Source: Cymodocea nodosa (lineage: Eukaryota; Streptophyta; Magnoliopsida; Alismatales; Cymodoceaceae). From it: a DNA stretch of 64,000 nucleotides. The position numbers were made by a program, and so were the translations under genes. Location: contig CM072345.1 in NCBI GenBank assembly GCA_036874045.1, forward strand, positions 4,489,501-4,553,500. The letters are read 5' to 3'. Below the pieces are notes generated by a model. It did no database searches, was not told the origin of the DNA, and worked only from the letters and a program-made list of their open reading frames with translations. Positions 1 to 11,305 of the stretch are shown here, piece by piece (within the stretch, counting starts at the first letter, position 1; every line of letters begins with the position of its first letter).

Positions 1-507
1 TAATTGGAAAGTCTACCAACAAAGGTCAAGGTATTTGACTATCTAAGATTTTATAAGATTTGTTGCTCATGGCAATGACACAACATATAAAAAGTAAAAT
101 ACAACAGAAGTGTCTACTTCAGATGATCCAACTAATACACTTACACAACCTTCAACCTTTGAAGATAGAACATTATCTGACCTCTTGCTACTTGCCAAAC
201 TAGAACAAATGCAAAAATCTATGGTGAAAATGCAAGTAAACATAGAAATATTAAAAGAAAAGTTGTAAAAGATAGAAAAATAATCTTCTCTATGTATTAT
301 ACACTCCGTATTTATTACATTTTTTGAAATGCCAAAAAGGGGAGGAAAGTTTTATATTTTCAATTGAATTATGATTGAATGAATGTGATGCTATGAATGT
401 TGTGAATTTGTTTTTAAAGGGGAGAAATGAGTATGCTTAATGACTGTTTACAATATCGAAGGTTGAATCATTTGAAAAAGTTTTGTCATCATCAAAAAGG
501 AGGAGAT
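1..507 (+). mobile_element. Ty1/copia internal 3' tail, left-truncated by the window edge
   Basis: This is the last internal stretch of a copia element whose main body lies outside the window. Around 113-268 one frame reads as a short polar, Glu/Lys-rich segment (motif LLLLAKLEQMQKSMVKMQ), which looks like the coiled-coil end of a retroelement polyprotein; I cannot assign it to a named domain. Two GGGGAG-type purine runs (about 338-346 and 419-425) precede the final tract at 495-506, which fits the 3' untranslated part of copia elements. The identification rests mainly on the purine tract and the LTR start that follow. Confidence 0.6.
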
Positions 508-830
508 TGTTAAGAATAATGTTCTTATCTATTAATATATTTATGTTTTGATGATTAACAAGATGATTTCTATTTCAATAAGTCAAATGATGAACTTCAA
601 AATATTGTCTAAGTACATAAGATTATGAACTATCATAAAGTTATAGAATTAACTTTACAGATTATCGTAAAGTTATATAGTTAACTTTATGAATTGGCAT
701 AAAGATATGTAGATAAATTTATGAGTGGATTAGTAAATTTATCTAATTCATAACTCTGAATTAGTACTCTAATAATTCTCTAAGTATATAACTTTACAGA
801 CATTCATAAAGTTATGAAATACTCTTAGAG
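508..830 (+). repeat. copia LTR fragment (start of a 3' LTR)
   Basis: The sequence AAAAAGGAGGAGAT is followed at 508 by TGTTAAGAATAATG and TTTTGATGATTAACAAG, the usual copia polypurine tract to 3' LTR transition (family form: GGGGGAGATTGTTAG...TTTTGATGA). Only about 320 bp of LTR is present before gypsy coding homology begins in the opposite orientation. The piece holds three short hairpin-like modules built from AACTTTA...TAAAGTT, near 649-677, 680-706 and 789-817. The right edge is approximate, because I have no second copy here to align. Confidence 0.65.
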
Positions 831-839
831 ATTTTTCTA

Positions 840-1760
840 TTTTCCACCCTAATACAACCCCTACAGCAAAATCAGATGCATCACACATTAACTCAAATGA
901 GTAATTCCGATTAGGTGCTTGTATTGTAGGAGTTGTAATTAAGCTAGTTTTAAGCTTAAAGAAAGTTTTCTTACATTTTCTGTTAAAGTTAAATGGGACA
1001 TCATTTAACAAATTAGTTAAAGGTCTAGCTATTTTACTTAAATCTTTAATAGATCTCTTGTAAAATCTTACATGTCCTAAAAATGATCTAATATCTTTTA
1101 TTGATTTAGGTTCTAGTAAATTTGAAAGCTTCCTTACATTTTCTATTTTGGCTTTATCTACCTCTAGTTCTTTTATTAAAACAACATGCCCTAAGACTAA
1201 TTCCTTATTTCACCATAAAGTGACATTTTTCCCAATTTAAAATCAAATTTTTCTCTACACAACGGCTCAACACTAGTTCTAAGTTCTTTAAACATACTTC
1301 AAATGAAGTTCCATATATTGTACAATCATCCATGAATATTTCTAGAAAATCTTCAGTCATTTCGATAAAAATACCCTACATATACTTTTAAAAAGTAACT
1401 AGTGCATTGCATAATCGAAATGACATTCTTTTAGAAGCATAAGTTTCATTAGAAAATGTGACAATTATTTTTTCTTGTTCCTCTAATACTAATGGAACTT
1501 GGTTATATCCTGAATACACATCTAGGAAACAAAAATATTCTTAATCTACTAATTTTTCTAACATTTGATCTAAAAATGGTAAAAGAAAATTTTCTAGTCA
1601 CAACATTCAATTTTTGATAATCTATACACACTCTCTAGCTTGATTAGATTCTTGTTGAAATCAATTCTTGACTTTTATTCCTAATAACAATTAACCTTGA
1701 CTTCTTAGGAACAACATGGATTAGACTAACCCATGAGCTATTAAAAATTAGATATATGAT
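840..1760 (-). pseudogene. Reverse transcriptase / RNase H region of element A (fossil)
   Basis: Minus-strand translation shows gypsy RT landmarks in order: a VGLIHVVPKK-like stretch near 1720, a YSGYNQ-like stretch near 1520, the catalytic FMDD box near 1330, and the RT to RNase H connection with FELMCDASDFAVGVVLG near 860-900. In a working element this enzyme copies element RNA into DNA inside the capsid. Here the region is a degraded remnant with many breaks. Family assignment to Athila/Tat-type gypsy is by recognition of these motifs, not by a search. Confidence 0.85.
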
Positions 1761-2218
1761 GTCATTATCTAACCATTTCACTTTTTTTTTTCTAACTACT
1801 TCTTTAAGGTTTGAATTTAATCTACATTCAGGAATTCTTATTAGTTTAACATTTTCTTCCAGATATATATGTTGTCAGCATATAGTTAAACTTAACCCTT
1901 TTATATCAGCCATAGTCCATCCTATTACTTCTTTATATTTCTTTACTATACTTTCTAATTTAGACATTTAATCTTCTTTTAAATCTGATGATATAATTAT
2001 AGGACACATCTTTTCTTTCTCAAGAAATCTAGAAGTCAACTCAGGAGGTAATGGTTTTAATTCTAGATATTGATTATTAGCAGTAAAAGCTCCTAATTTA
2101 ACATTTTCATCATTTACATTAAATTCGTCTTGATCTTTAATTATTTCAATGCTTAAGTCTTTATCTATATTTTCACTTTCTTTAATATTTTCAGTATCTA
2201 ATTTCTATTTAATTTTTC

Positions 2219-2880
2219 TTAAATCACATCTTCTAATATATCTCCTTCATCCTCTAGAAAGTTTATAGCATGTAAAGATATGTCTAAACTTTCATTTCCT
2301 TCTGATTTAAAAATATTTAGTTGAGTATCCTCATTAACATAGGCTAATTTCATTATTCCACTTTTATAGTTTATAATTGCCCTTGAAGTTGCTAGAAATA
2401 GTCTTTTCAAAATTAAAGATGTACCACTATTCTGATTCATAGTTTTTTAGGAATCCAAAACAACAATACCTATAAGATAAATGAAGTTCTTAACTTTGAT
2501 CAAGACATCATCTATTTTTTCTCTAGGGTATCTTATACTTTGATCTACTAATTGAATGACAGTACTAGTAGGATTTAAGCATTCTAATCCTAAGGATACA
2601 AATATATTATTTGGCATAACATTTATACCTACACCTAGGTCTATTAAGGTTCTATCTAAAATTGTATTACCTTTTGTGCATAATATCACAAGTGTTCCTG
2701 GATTAGATAACTTTCTAGAAATCTGAGGTAGAAATAGAGAACTACATTGCTCTACTAAAAAGACTCTTTTCAATACTTTCCTCTCTCTCTTCTTAGTATA
2801 CCAATCCTTAAGGAATTTAGTACAATGTGGCATTTTTTGTAATAAGTCTAACAAATGAATGTTAAATTGCACTTTTTCAA
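2219..2880 (-). pseudogene. Aspartic protease region of element A (fossil)
   Basis: On the minus strand the text LLQKMPHCTKFLKDWYTKKR leads into a retropepsin core, LIDLGVGINVMP, then a QLVDQSIRYPREKIDDVLIKV stretch (split by my description). This order is typical of Athila-type gypsy protease: a conserved pre-protease helix, the DLG(A/V) active-site region, then a flap region. The same protease is seen in elements X, M and D in this window. The enzyme would cleave the Gag-Pol precursor. The region continues into a pre-RT segment (about 2440-2219). It is broken. Confidence 0.85.
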
Positions 2881-3299
2881 ATATTTCTCGAATTTTCTCT
2901 TATTTTCCAAGAAATGTTTATTGTAATCTCTTAAGATATGAAGCTAATGTTTGTGATGTAAAATATTCATTTTCCTGTTCCATATTTCCTTTAGATTCTA
3001 TCTTATCCTTATCTTTTTCTTGTTCATTTGCAATTTTACTTTTAGATTCAATTTTTTCTCCATTCATTTCTATATCTTCAAATATTATATGTTCATTTTT
3101 GTTTTGAAGATTGTTCTTACTTAAATGTACCTTATTTTCTTTTTGAATTCTAGGTGGCACATAAGTTCCAAATCTCAATGTTACATATGCATTTTTACAT
3201 TTTTAGAAATTTCATGGATTTCTTGCATTTCTTCAGGTGGATTAATTTTCTCAATTCCAATTTCATTTGTAATTTCATTTATATTCATGTTTCATACTT

Positions 3300-3830
3300 A
3301 TGCACATTTTTGAATTCTAATTGCTCATTTATATAACTTGTTGATCTTGCATGACTTGTAATTTCAATGTCCATTCATCAAGTGCATTTAGCTTTCTTTC
3401 CAGATCATTTAATCTCATTGCATTAAGTTTTTGATCAATTTTCATTATAGTTTTCTCATTTTCATAAACAATATCTATTTTAGGTTCTGAATAATTTTCC
3501 TGATAATTTACTTGGTTAACTTCTTAATGATACTTCCACTTTATCTAGGTTTGTTCTAAACTTTGTTCAAGTCTATCATACCAATCCCACATTTCTTTTT
3601 TCTAGACATATTACTCGTCTTAAAGTAATTGTTAGTTTGGTAAACTATAGGTGTTTCATACTTAGTCTTATATTGGATATAATTCATCTATTATTCATTT
3701 GATCTAGTCATCTATAATCATCTCAACTTTAAACAATCAGTAATGTCATGTCCTTTTAAATTACAAAATTCACATATGCTAACGATAGGTTTCAAAAGCT
3801 TTGAGTATAAGCGTATGCTATATTCTTATT
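3300..3830 (-). pseudogene. Zinc-knuckle (nucleocapsid-type) and linker segment of element A (fossil)
   Basis: About 70-130 bp after the primer site the minus strand encodes ICEFCNLKGHDITDCLKLR, a canonical CX2CX4HX4C zinc knuckle. A polar, Asn/Tyr/Gln-rich stretch and a Glu/Lys-rich linker follow and lead to the protease. In ordinary Athila elements a capsid domain would come before this knuckle; none is present here. Broken fossil. Confidence 0.7.
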
Positions 3831-3899
3831 GATAAAAATCACACAACACTCTTATTGCTATGAAAACAAAATAGTGCTATGATTTTCAGATTTTCAATT

Positions 3900-3916
3900 C
3901 TCCAATAATGGCACTA
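3900..3916 (-). other. Primer-binding site of element A (tRNA-Asp-like)
   Basis: The minus strand reads TAGTGCCATTATTGGAG, close to TGGCGCCGTTGCCGGGG, the complement of the plant tRNA-Asp(GTC) 3' end recalled from general knowledge. Athila/Tat-type gypsy elements are known to use tRNA-Asp. The site starts 14 nt inside the LTR edge at 3931. Confidence 0.75.
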
Positions 3917-3930
3917 GAAAAGCCTTATCT

Positions 3931-5669
3931 TGTTTGCTTAAGTGTAATTTTTTACAAGTAACAAGCAATTTTCACGAATAATTTCTAATTTCAATAATTT
4001 AGTTCATTAAATTGACTACAAGTGTACATCTATTGTATAAGTATGCAAGTATAGGTCAAACCCATAGAGAATTATCGAAATCAATTTACTCTATAAATTT
4101 TAATAGGCTAGCTTTTAGTGTATGCTCACAATATGCTCACTTTGGTGATTTACAATTAACTCATTGAACTTAGTTTGTGAAGTTATACTTAACTCAATGA
4201 ACCTACCTTGTGGAGTTATGGTTAACTCAATGGACTTAGTTTGTGAGCTCTCTGGTAACTTACAATTAATATTGCCGCTTGTAGAAGAACACAACCATTC
4301 ATTGGGCAATTCTACATAATACAAACAACATCAATTAAGCTTTCAAATTCTAATTCATATTACATTCATCATTGATCGATTCTAGCATTCAATACTCCAA
4401 ACAATTAGATTTTGTTAATCAAGATTTCAGAGATTTATATTACCTGGTTTTAACACTTAGTAATACTATTTTCTATAACTAAAATAAAATAAACACAAAA
4501 CATTCAATATACAGACACAAACGATACAACACAGATTTGATAAATATAAAAATAGATAATGAGTTTTATTTTGTTTTTTATTTTATTTTGTTCCTTTAGA
4601 TGAGTAAGTGATGAAAGGTAAAATTCTCTATTGATAGTAAGAAACTTCTTTCACTACATGTGGCGTGATTATACCATTGAAAACTTTAACTACTTATTGT
4701 CAAGCGCTCCTCTCCCTACTAGATTGCAAACCTAGACTTTTGTAAGTTGATCTCCTCTCCCTTTTCAGCATAGTGGCATCAACCCAAAACCAAGGCTAGA
4801 AGTTTTACTGTCTCCTAAGAGATGATTCAATGTTTAGTAAAGTCCTTTCTTGTGACATGATCACTCCCCATAGTGGTTGTTAGTCACCGTGTTTAGCTCG
4901 AAATCAACTTGACATCTGGAAAGTATCCTTATAGACCTTTGATGGATGGTATTAGTGAGAGCTTAAGGAACGTCTGATGTTTTCTATAGTTAGCATGGTT
5001 CTCCCCCCCTCTTTCTTCATTCTTTTTTTTTTCTTTTATATTTCTTTCAGTAATAACTACTTCCGCCTAAATCACTGGTTAGATCTCCTTCCTTTGCATC
5101 AACGATGGTGATTACTTATTCATTCCATGATTTAGATCATGGCGTGGTTTGTGTAACATAGTTTCCTTCAAATTTCCTATACCTACAACTACTTATAATC
5201 AAATATTAGAAAATAACTAGTTTATGGAGTTAGTGTAACACAACAGACTTACTTTGTTGACTTAATTATAACTTAATGGACCGACCTCATTGAGTTAAGC
5301 TTAACTACTTAACTCAACGACTGACTCGTCCAAATAACTGGTCCAATTCTACAATTTAATAAAATAAATATTTATATAACATTTAACACTTGATATGTAA
5401 AAGAAGTAATTTCTAGTCATTCATAATTGTATGTGTGAAATAATTTTTAACTTTACGAGGGTCCGTAAACTTACCTTAGTAAATTTATAAGGTTTTCAAT
5501 CTTTCAAAAATAATACTTAATTAATGTTTAATTCCTTTAAATTATACATATTCTTTAATTAAGATTCATAATTGTAATATAATAGCTTACTTCTCATATG
5601 ATAAGCTAAATACTATGCAATTAACCATTCATTAACTACTAATATTATGCATAATTTCATTCCAAATAC
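3931..5669 (-). repeat. 5' LTR of element A
   Basis: About 1.74 kb. On the minus strand it begins TATTTGGAATGAAATTATGC (the family start is TGTTTAGAATGAAAAAGTGC) and ends CACTTAAGCAAACA just before the primer site. It shares with the other gypsy LTRs here a core-promoter-like ATATAAAAG (minus, near 5035), many AACTCAACG/CGTTGAGTT modules and a strongly conserved block around 4640-5000. Ends were set by comparison with the LTRs at 61643-63630 and 11115-40102. Confidence 0.85.
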
Positions 5670-5972
5670 TCGTATTATCATGGAAGCTTTGGAGGTAGTG
5701 GCTGCACTTCGAGGAGTTACAGAAGCAACTACACATGTGGAAAAATCATACTAAAAGGCTCCACAAGCTAGGTGAACTCCCAATGCTACCTTGGCTGCAG
5801 TTGTAGAGGTGGTTGTTGATTATATCAAGCTGATGATGATGGGTGCATAGGAGCTTGTGGCACATGGTGAGGCAACTATTGTTGGTATGCTACCAGAGGT
5901 TAGTACTATTGCAGTGGTGATAGCCTCTAGTAGTGATGTTGTAGCTTGGAGGCTTGTCTAGCTGGCAAAGCT
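5670..5972 (+). other. Unassigned 300-bp spacer with coding-like plus strand
   Basis: This is the only stretch in the left part that no recognised element covers. It is less AT-rich than its surroundings. From an ATG at 5680 one plus frame reads as an Ala/Val/Glu-rich sequence (for example MEALEVVAALRGVTEATTHV, later TIVGMLPEVSTIAVVIASSS) broken by about four stop codons up to about 5955. It may be a degraded exon or gene fragment of the host, or a piece of an element not otherwise seen. I recognise no family. Confidence 0.35.
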
Positions 5973-7535
5973 AGTTTAGTGTGAAAAAGTGCATAATTCT
6001 TAAAACTTAAATTAACGATTAAGGTCATGTTATATGGCTAATCAGATAGGGATTAGGTTATTATGTTACATTTATGGAAATCTGAGGCTTAACAGCAATA
6101 TATGCATAATTAAAAGGAATTAATGTTAATTAAGTATTATTTTTGAATTATTGCAAAATATCCCCTAAAAATATTATTAAATGTTATTTACACCTATGTA
6201 GACATGTAGTATTTACCTAACTCAAGTTAGTATATATTTATTTTACTGAACTATAGGATTGAATTGAATATGTGGAGTTGTTGCATAACCCAACAGAGTC
6301 AATTCGTTGAGTTAGCAACTAACCTAAAGGAGTAATTTTGTTGAGTTATTTTATCTAATGTGCGATCATGAATAGTTATAGGAATTGCATCGAAAACTCA
6401 CATTGCATGATTCACACCAATCTCTTTTATGGAATGAAGAAGGGATTATAGCCATTGATGCATAGGAAAGAAGAATTCATCCATTCAAATTGATGTCAAC
6501 AGTTGTTATTGGAAAGAAATATATAAGGACTGAAAGAAATCTGAAAAAAGGAGGAAGGGGGTGCTGCTATAAAGAGCATTGAACATTCCTTGAGATTTCC
6601 TTCTCCTACCACCATCTACCATTCATTAGATCTATGAAGCCATTTCTAGAGTTGAGTTGATTTCAATCAAACAACGGTGATTGACAATTATTACGAAGGA
6701 ATGATTGCGTCATAGGAAGGAAATGTTTCTTCACTAAGCATCACGTCATCTCTCAAAAGAAGATTAAGGCTTCCAACCTTAGTATCGAGTTGATGCTGAT
6801 TTGCTAAAGGGGAGATTACCTTACAAAGGTCTAAGTTCGCAATCCAATAAGAAGAGGGATGCTTAACAATAATTGATTCAACCTTCAAAGGTGTAATCAT
6901 GTCATATATAAGGTTAGAAATTATTGATTTTCAATAGAGAGTACTGTCATTTATCTATCATCCACCTTAAGGAATATTAACATTAACATTTTTATTTAAA
7001 TAGATACCATGTTTTGTTTATGCATTGTTTGTTTTTATATTGTTTGTTTGCGTTTGTCAAATATTTTGTATTTACTTTTTATTCTAATATGAAATTATAT
7101 GACTTTATTTTAGAAACTAGTTAATTTTAAATATCTGAAATCATCCCTTGACTAATTGTTATTTGAGATCATTTGGATGTTAAATTTTTTTATTTGTTAA
7201 ATCTAAGATAAGTAGCAATTAGAGTATGTAGAGCGAAGTGTTTGTATTCTTTGAAATCACCTAATGATTGGTCAAATTTAAGTGCAAACAATTGTAGTGA
7301 AATTAAGTCCATAGACTTGTTCATTGAGTTAAGTGTTAACTCCATGAGGTGAGAGACTTAATTAGTAAAACACTGCCATCGACGAAAAGCAACTTAGAAA
7401 TTGATTCTAATCACTCCATGTAGTTCGACCTGTATTTGCACACTTTTACAACAGACATTATGTACTTGCAGTTAAGTAAACGAATGAATCTAAGTCTCAT
7501 TCAGGAATTGCTTTGTAATTTGAGTAAATCTAACA
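5973..7535 (+). repeat. 5' LTR of gypsy complex X
   Basis: About 1.56 kb, plus orientation. The start is decayed (GTTTAGTGTGAAAAAGTGC against the family TGTTTAGAATGAAAAAGTGC), so its first base is uncertain by a few positions. It ends ...AAATCTAACA 14 nt before the primer site. It contains AACTCAACG-type modules, a TATA-like ATATATAAGG near 6519, and the block (6620-6900) that is conserved in all gypsy LTRs here. Confidence 0.8.
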
Positions 7536-7549
7536 TCCAAGCATTTTTT

Positions 7550-7566
7550 TGGTGCCATTACTAGGG
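7550..7566 (+). other. Primer-binding site of complex X (tRNA-Asp-like)
   Basis: TGGTGCCATTACTAGGG differs from the tRNA-Asp complement TGGCGCCGTTGCCGGGG at five positions. All five are transitions, as expected from long-term cytosine methylation and deamination. The second half of this site (from 7557) is also the outer end of a large inverted repeat. Confidence 0.75.
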
Positions 7567-7881
7567 ATTGGAAGCCTGAAATCGTAAAATACTAGGTGTT
7601 GCATGAATTAATTGTTGGAGCATGACATTTGCATATGATCATAGATTTATTAGACCTAAAATTAGTATTTGTAAATTCTACAACTTAAAAGGTCATGACA
7701 TTGTAGAATAGCCATTTGAACTTCAAACAATCTACAAATGAATGACCTTTTAAGTTGTAGAATTTAAAAATACTAATTTTAGGTCTAATAAATCTATGAT
7801 CATATGCAAATGTCATGCTCCAACAATTAATTCATGCAACACCTAGTATTTTACGATTTCAGGCTTCCAATCCCTAGTAAT
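7557..7881. repeat. Near-perfect inverted repeat, ~140-bp arms with 46-bp spacer
   Basis: The left arm runs from 7557 (ATTACTAGGGATTGG...) to 7695 (...AAAAGGTCAT). The right arm runs from 7742 (ATGACCTTTT...) to 7881 (...CCAATCCCTAGTAAT) and is its reverse complement; I see about one mismatch by eye. The spacer is 7696-7741. The left arm is the normal post-primer-site sequence of the element, so the right arm is the inverted extra copy. The resulting RNA could fold into a long hairpin. Confidence 0.9.
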
Positions 7882-10345
7882 CTAGATTAGAAAAGCCACA
7901 AATGAATGATGTCCAATATAATAGAAATAAGTTCGACATGCCTGTGGTTCATTCAACCAATAGTTATTTCATGATTGGAAATATGTCGAGAGATTGAGAA
8001 AACGAGGATAGGTGTGCTAGTGGGGAAAATTTTGATGGTCTTGAACAAAGTTTAATGAGGTTAGATCAACTTACTAAACTAGAAGATTGCATGTATTATA
8101 ATTAAGAAGTTAATCAACTAATTTATTATGAAAATCGTTCTAAACCCAAGATAGATTATATCTATGAAATTAAACAAAATTTGAAAAGATTTGACCAAAG
8201 AATGGAAGAAATGAGACTAGGTAATCTAGAAAGAAAGCTTCATTCACTTGATGAATTGACAACAAAAATACAATACATTACGAGTCAACAAGAAAATATA
8301 ACTAAAAATCAAAATCTTCAAAATATGCATAAATTACAAAGGATCAAGACAAAAAAGGTTGAATAGGAAAAACAAGAAGAAAATTCTATTAAAATAAAAA
8401 TTGAGGGATGTAATTCAGTAGAAAAGTTAATGAAAACCAATATAGATCTAACTTATAAGAATGATGAATTAATAAATTCACTTCCTAAAACTTCTAAAGA
8501 ATTGGAAAATGTGTGTGTTACTTTGAGATTTGGAACTTATGTGCCATTAAGAATTCAAGAAGAAAATCATATAAATTGAAATGAAAACAATATTCAAAAT
8601 GAAAATGAAAATATCATATTTGAAAATATAAAAATTAATAAAGAAAAATCTAAGTCTGAAAGTCAAATTAAAATTGGGCAAGAAAGAGACCTAGATGAAG
8701 GAGAATTAGAAATTAATTTGAAACAAGATAAGGAACCTCTGTAGTCTAGATCTTTAGTACCTTATCTTGAAAGTTTAAAATCAAAAACCCCTAACAAACA
8801 AGATAAAATTTGATAAATCTTTGAGAAAGTTCAAGTTAACATTCCACTTTTAGATCTATTATAAAAGATGCCACACTGTGTTAAATTTCTTAAGAATTAG
8901 TATACTAAGAGGAGAGAGTGTAAAATATTAAGAAAAGTCTTTTTAGTCAATTAGAGTAGTTCTCTATTTTTACCTCAACTTCCTAAATATTTATCTAATC
9001 CGAGAATTCCAGTTATATTGTATACAATAGGTAACACAACTTTGGATAGAACCTTGATAAACTTAGGTGTGGGTATAAATGTTATGCCAAGTGACATATT
9101 TGTTGCCTTGAGATTAGAAGGCTTGAATCTCTAATTAGCTTATTGAAGCACAAAGTACCCTAAATGAAAAATAGATGATGTCTTGATAAAGGTTAACAAC
9201 TTCATTTACGTTGTGGATATTATTGTTTTGGATTCCCCAAAATCTATTCATCAAAGTAAAGATACCTTTTTAATTTTGGGAATGTCATTTCTAGTAATAT
9301 CTAGGGTGATTTTAAATTGTAAGAATAGAAATATTAAATTGACTTATGATAATTAGGATACTCAATTAAATATTTTCAAATTAGATGGGGATAAAGGATT
9401 AAAGATGTCTTTAAATTCTATAAACTTTCTAAAAGATGAAGGAGACGTGTTAAAGGATTTGATTCAATAAAAATTAAATAGGTAATTAGAGATCAAGGAT
9501 CTAGACGAGAGTAAGAATATGGATGAAGATCTAAGAGTAGAAGTAGAGAGAATGCAAAGGGAATCAAATTTTATGGATGAGAATGTCAAATTAGGAGCTC
9601 TTGCTTCTAACGGAAAATATTTAGATTTAAAACCATTACCACTAGAATCGACCTATAGATTTTTGGAAAGAGAAAGAACCTATCCAATAATTTCAACATT
9701 AGATTTAAATAAAGATCAAGTATCTAAATTAGAAGGCTTAGTGAGGAAATATAAAGGAGTAATAGGATGGACTATGGTTGATATAAAAGGATTGAGTCTG
9801 ACAATTTACCAACATTATATATATTTAGAAGAAAATACTAAACCAATCAAGATACCTAAAAGAAGATTAAATCCTAACCTAAAAGATGTAGTAAGGAAGG
9901 AAATTGTGAAATGTTTAGATAATGATATTATATACTTAATCTATGATAACTCGTGGGTAAGTCTAATCAGACTAGATGAATGCCTTTAAAAGAATATGAA
10001 TGCATTTAAAAGATGATATTCCGTTAGCTCGTGTCTTTTCTAATCTTTGATATTTACTAAGAATATGAATGAAAGTCAATGCTAGATACTAACTAGAATT
10101 CAATTAGGTTGGAGAGTGTATATAGATTACAAGAAGTTGAATGTTGTAACGAGAAAAGATCATTTTCCCTTACCATTCATAGAACAAATGCTAAAAAAAT
10201 TAACAAGTTAAGAATATTTTAGCTTCCTAGATGGGTATTCAGGATACAATCAAATTCTAATAGCATTAGATGATCAAGAGAAAATGACTTTCACTTGTCC
10301 TAATAGAATATATGCCTTTAAAAGAATGTCATTTGAATTATGTAC
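7600..10345 (+). pseudogene. Zinc-knuckle, protease and RT remnants of complex X (fossil)
   Basis: In order on the plus strand: the zinc-knuckle segment (from about 7600, disturbed by the inverted repeat), a polar linker (about 8000-8750), the pre-protease motif MPHCVKFLKN and protease core around 8870-9250 (NLGVGINVMP), a pre-RT segment and RT N-terminus (9519-9989, with RTYPIISTLDLNKDQVSKLE and PKRRLNPN), then RT motifs YKKLN and FLDGYSGYNQ (about 10110-10330). No RNase H, integrase, envelope-like or capsid region follows. It is a broken fossil with many interruptions, recognised as the same family as elements A, M and D. Confidence 0.85.
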
Positions 10346-11114
10346 ATGAAAGGGAATTATTTTCCATTTATTTCACTTCAGTGGAGATGAAAAATCATTT
10401 GTAGCTATTTTTGTATAGTTTTGACCATTGTATATTTTCATCTTTATAATGATGTTAATCAAGACAATTAATGGAAGTAGGATCATCTCATAATACTATT
10501 GGGCAAGGTATTAAATTTTGTCTATCTAGGAATTGTCTTCCTCATTTATTATTATCTTGCCTTAGCAATTTTTGGTATAGCATATATGCAGCAATTGGTT
10601 TAGTAAAGTTGAAGTTATGACCTTGGTTAATGTATTAGAGATAAAAAAGAGAGAGAATAAAAGTAGAAGAAAAAAAGAAAAAAAAAAGAAAAAAGGAAAA
10701 AAAAGAAAAGAGAAAACTCTTTTTCCAAAAATTCATTTGCACTATTTGCTATTTAAATTTTTTTTAGCAAGGTAATAAGTTTTTACAATCAACAAGAAAG
10801 CAATGATTTTCAGTAGATATGATAAGTACACTTGTTTCTAAGATGAATCAATATTTTTAGAGGATGAGAATATGTACATTAAAGTTTTGATTGATATCAT
10901 CATCTATATAAAGTATATATGGGTTGAGATTAGACTTGGATAGTGAAAAATGTGTGCATAAATCTCTATTTGATTTGATATATGTGTGAGATTGAATAAC
11001 TTTCTAAGATTGAATTTTTGCAAGAAGATGTAGATTTAAAACAATAAAACTAATATAGTCCTAGCACTTTATCTAAAAAAATATATTTTTAGCAAGACTT
11101 AGGTATGAGGAAAG
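10346..11114 (+). mobile_element. 3' internal untranslated part of complex X, ending in the polypurine tract
   Basis: This non-coding stretch aligns by eye with 40600-41300 (shared ATTTTCATCTTTATAATG, AATCAAGACAATTAATG, GGGCAAGGTA), which fixes it as the 3' internal end of the same family. It contains an A/G-rich run at about 10640-10710. It ends in GGTATGAGGAAAG directly before the LTR at 11115, a decayed form of the GGTATGGGGGGAG tract seen in element M. Confidence 0.75.
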
Positions 11115-11305
11115 TGTTTAGAATGAAATTGTGTATAATATTAATGGTTAATTGCATAATATTTTGCTTATCATATAAGAATTAAGCTATTATGTCACGA
11201 TTATACGAGTACAAACCTTAATTAAAGAATATACACAATTTCAAGGAATTAGTGGTTAATTAAGTATCATTTATAAATGAATTAGAAATTACTTCTTTTA
11301 TATAT

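Larger units (their letters stand above)
831..5669 (-). mobile_element. Element A: Ty3/gypsy, Athila-like, 5' LTR plus partial internal region
   Basis: Read on the minus strand, the element has its 5' LTR at 5669-3931, a tRNA-Asp-like primer site at 3916-3900, a CCHC zinc-knuckle segment (about 3830-3700), a polar linker, an aspartic protease (about 2870-2450) and reverse transcriptase running to RNase H (about 1760-840). It then meets the copia LTR fragment, so no integrase, envelope-like ORF or 3' LTR is seen. It is a broken fossil with many interruptions. The protease core and the RT motif FMDD are still recognisable. The zinc knuckle lies right after the primer site with no capsid domain before it, as in the other copies in this window. 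Confidence 0.85.

Noticed and set aside
7557-7881. Possible MITE or foldback DNA transposon
   Set aside because: The left arm is the element's own post-primer-site sequence as in other copies, there is no target duplication, and the ends are not transposon termini.
10640-10710. Polypurine tract at the A/G-rich run
   Set aside because: It is an AAAAG-type low-complexity run 400 bp from the LTR; the tract touching the LTR at 11101-11114 is the proper candidate.
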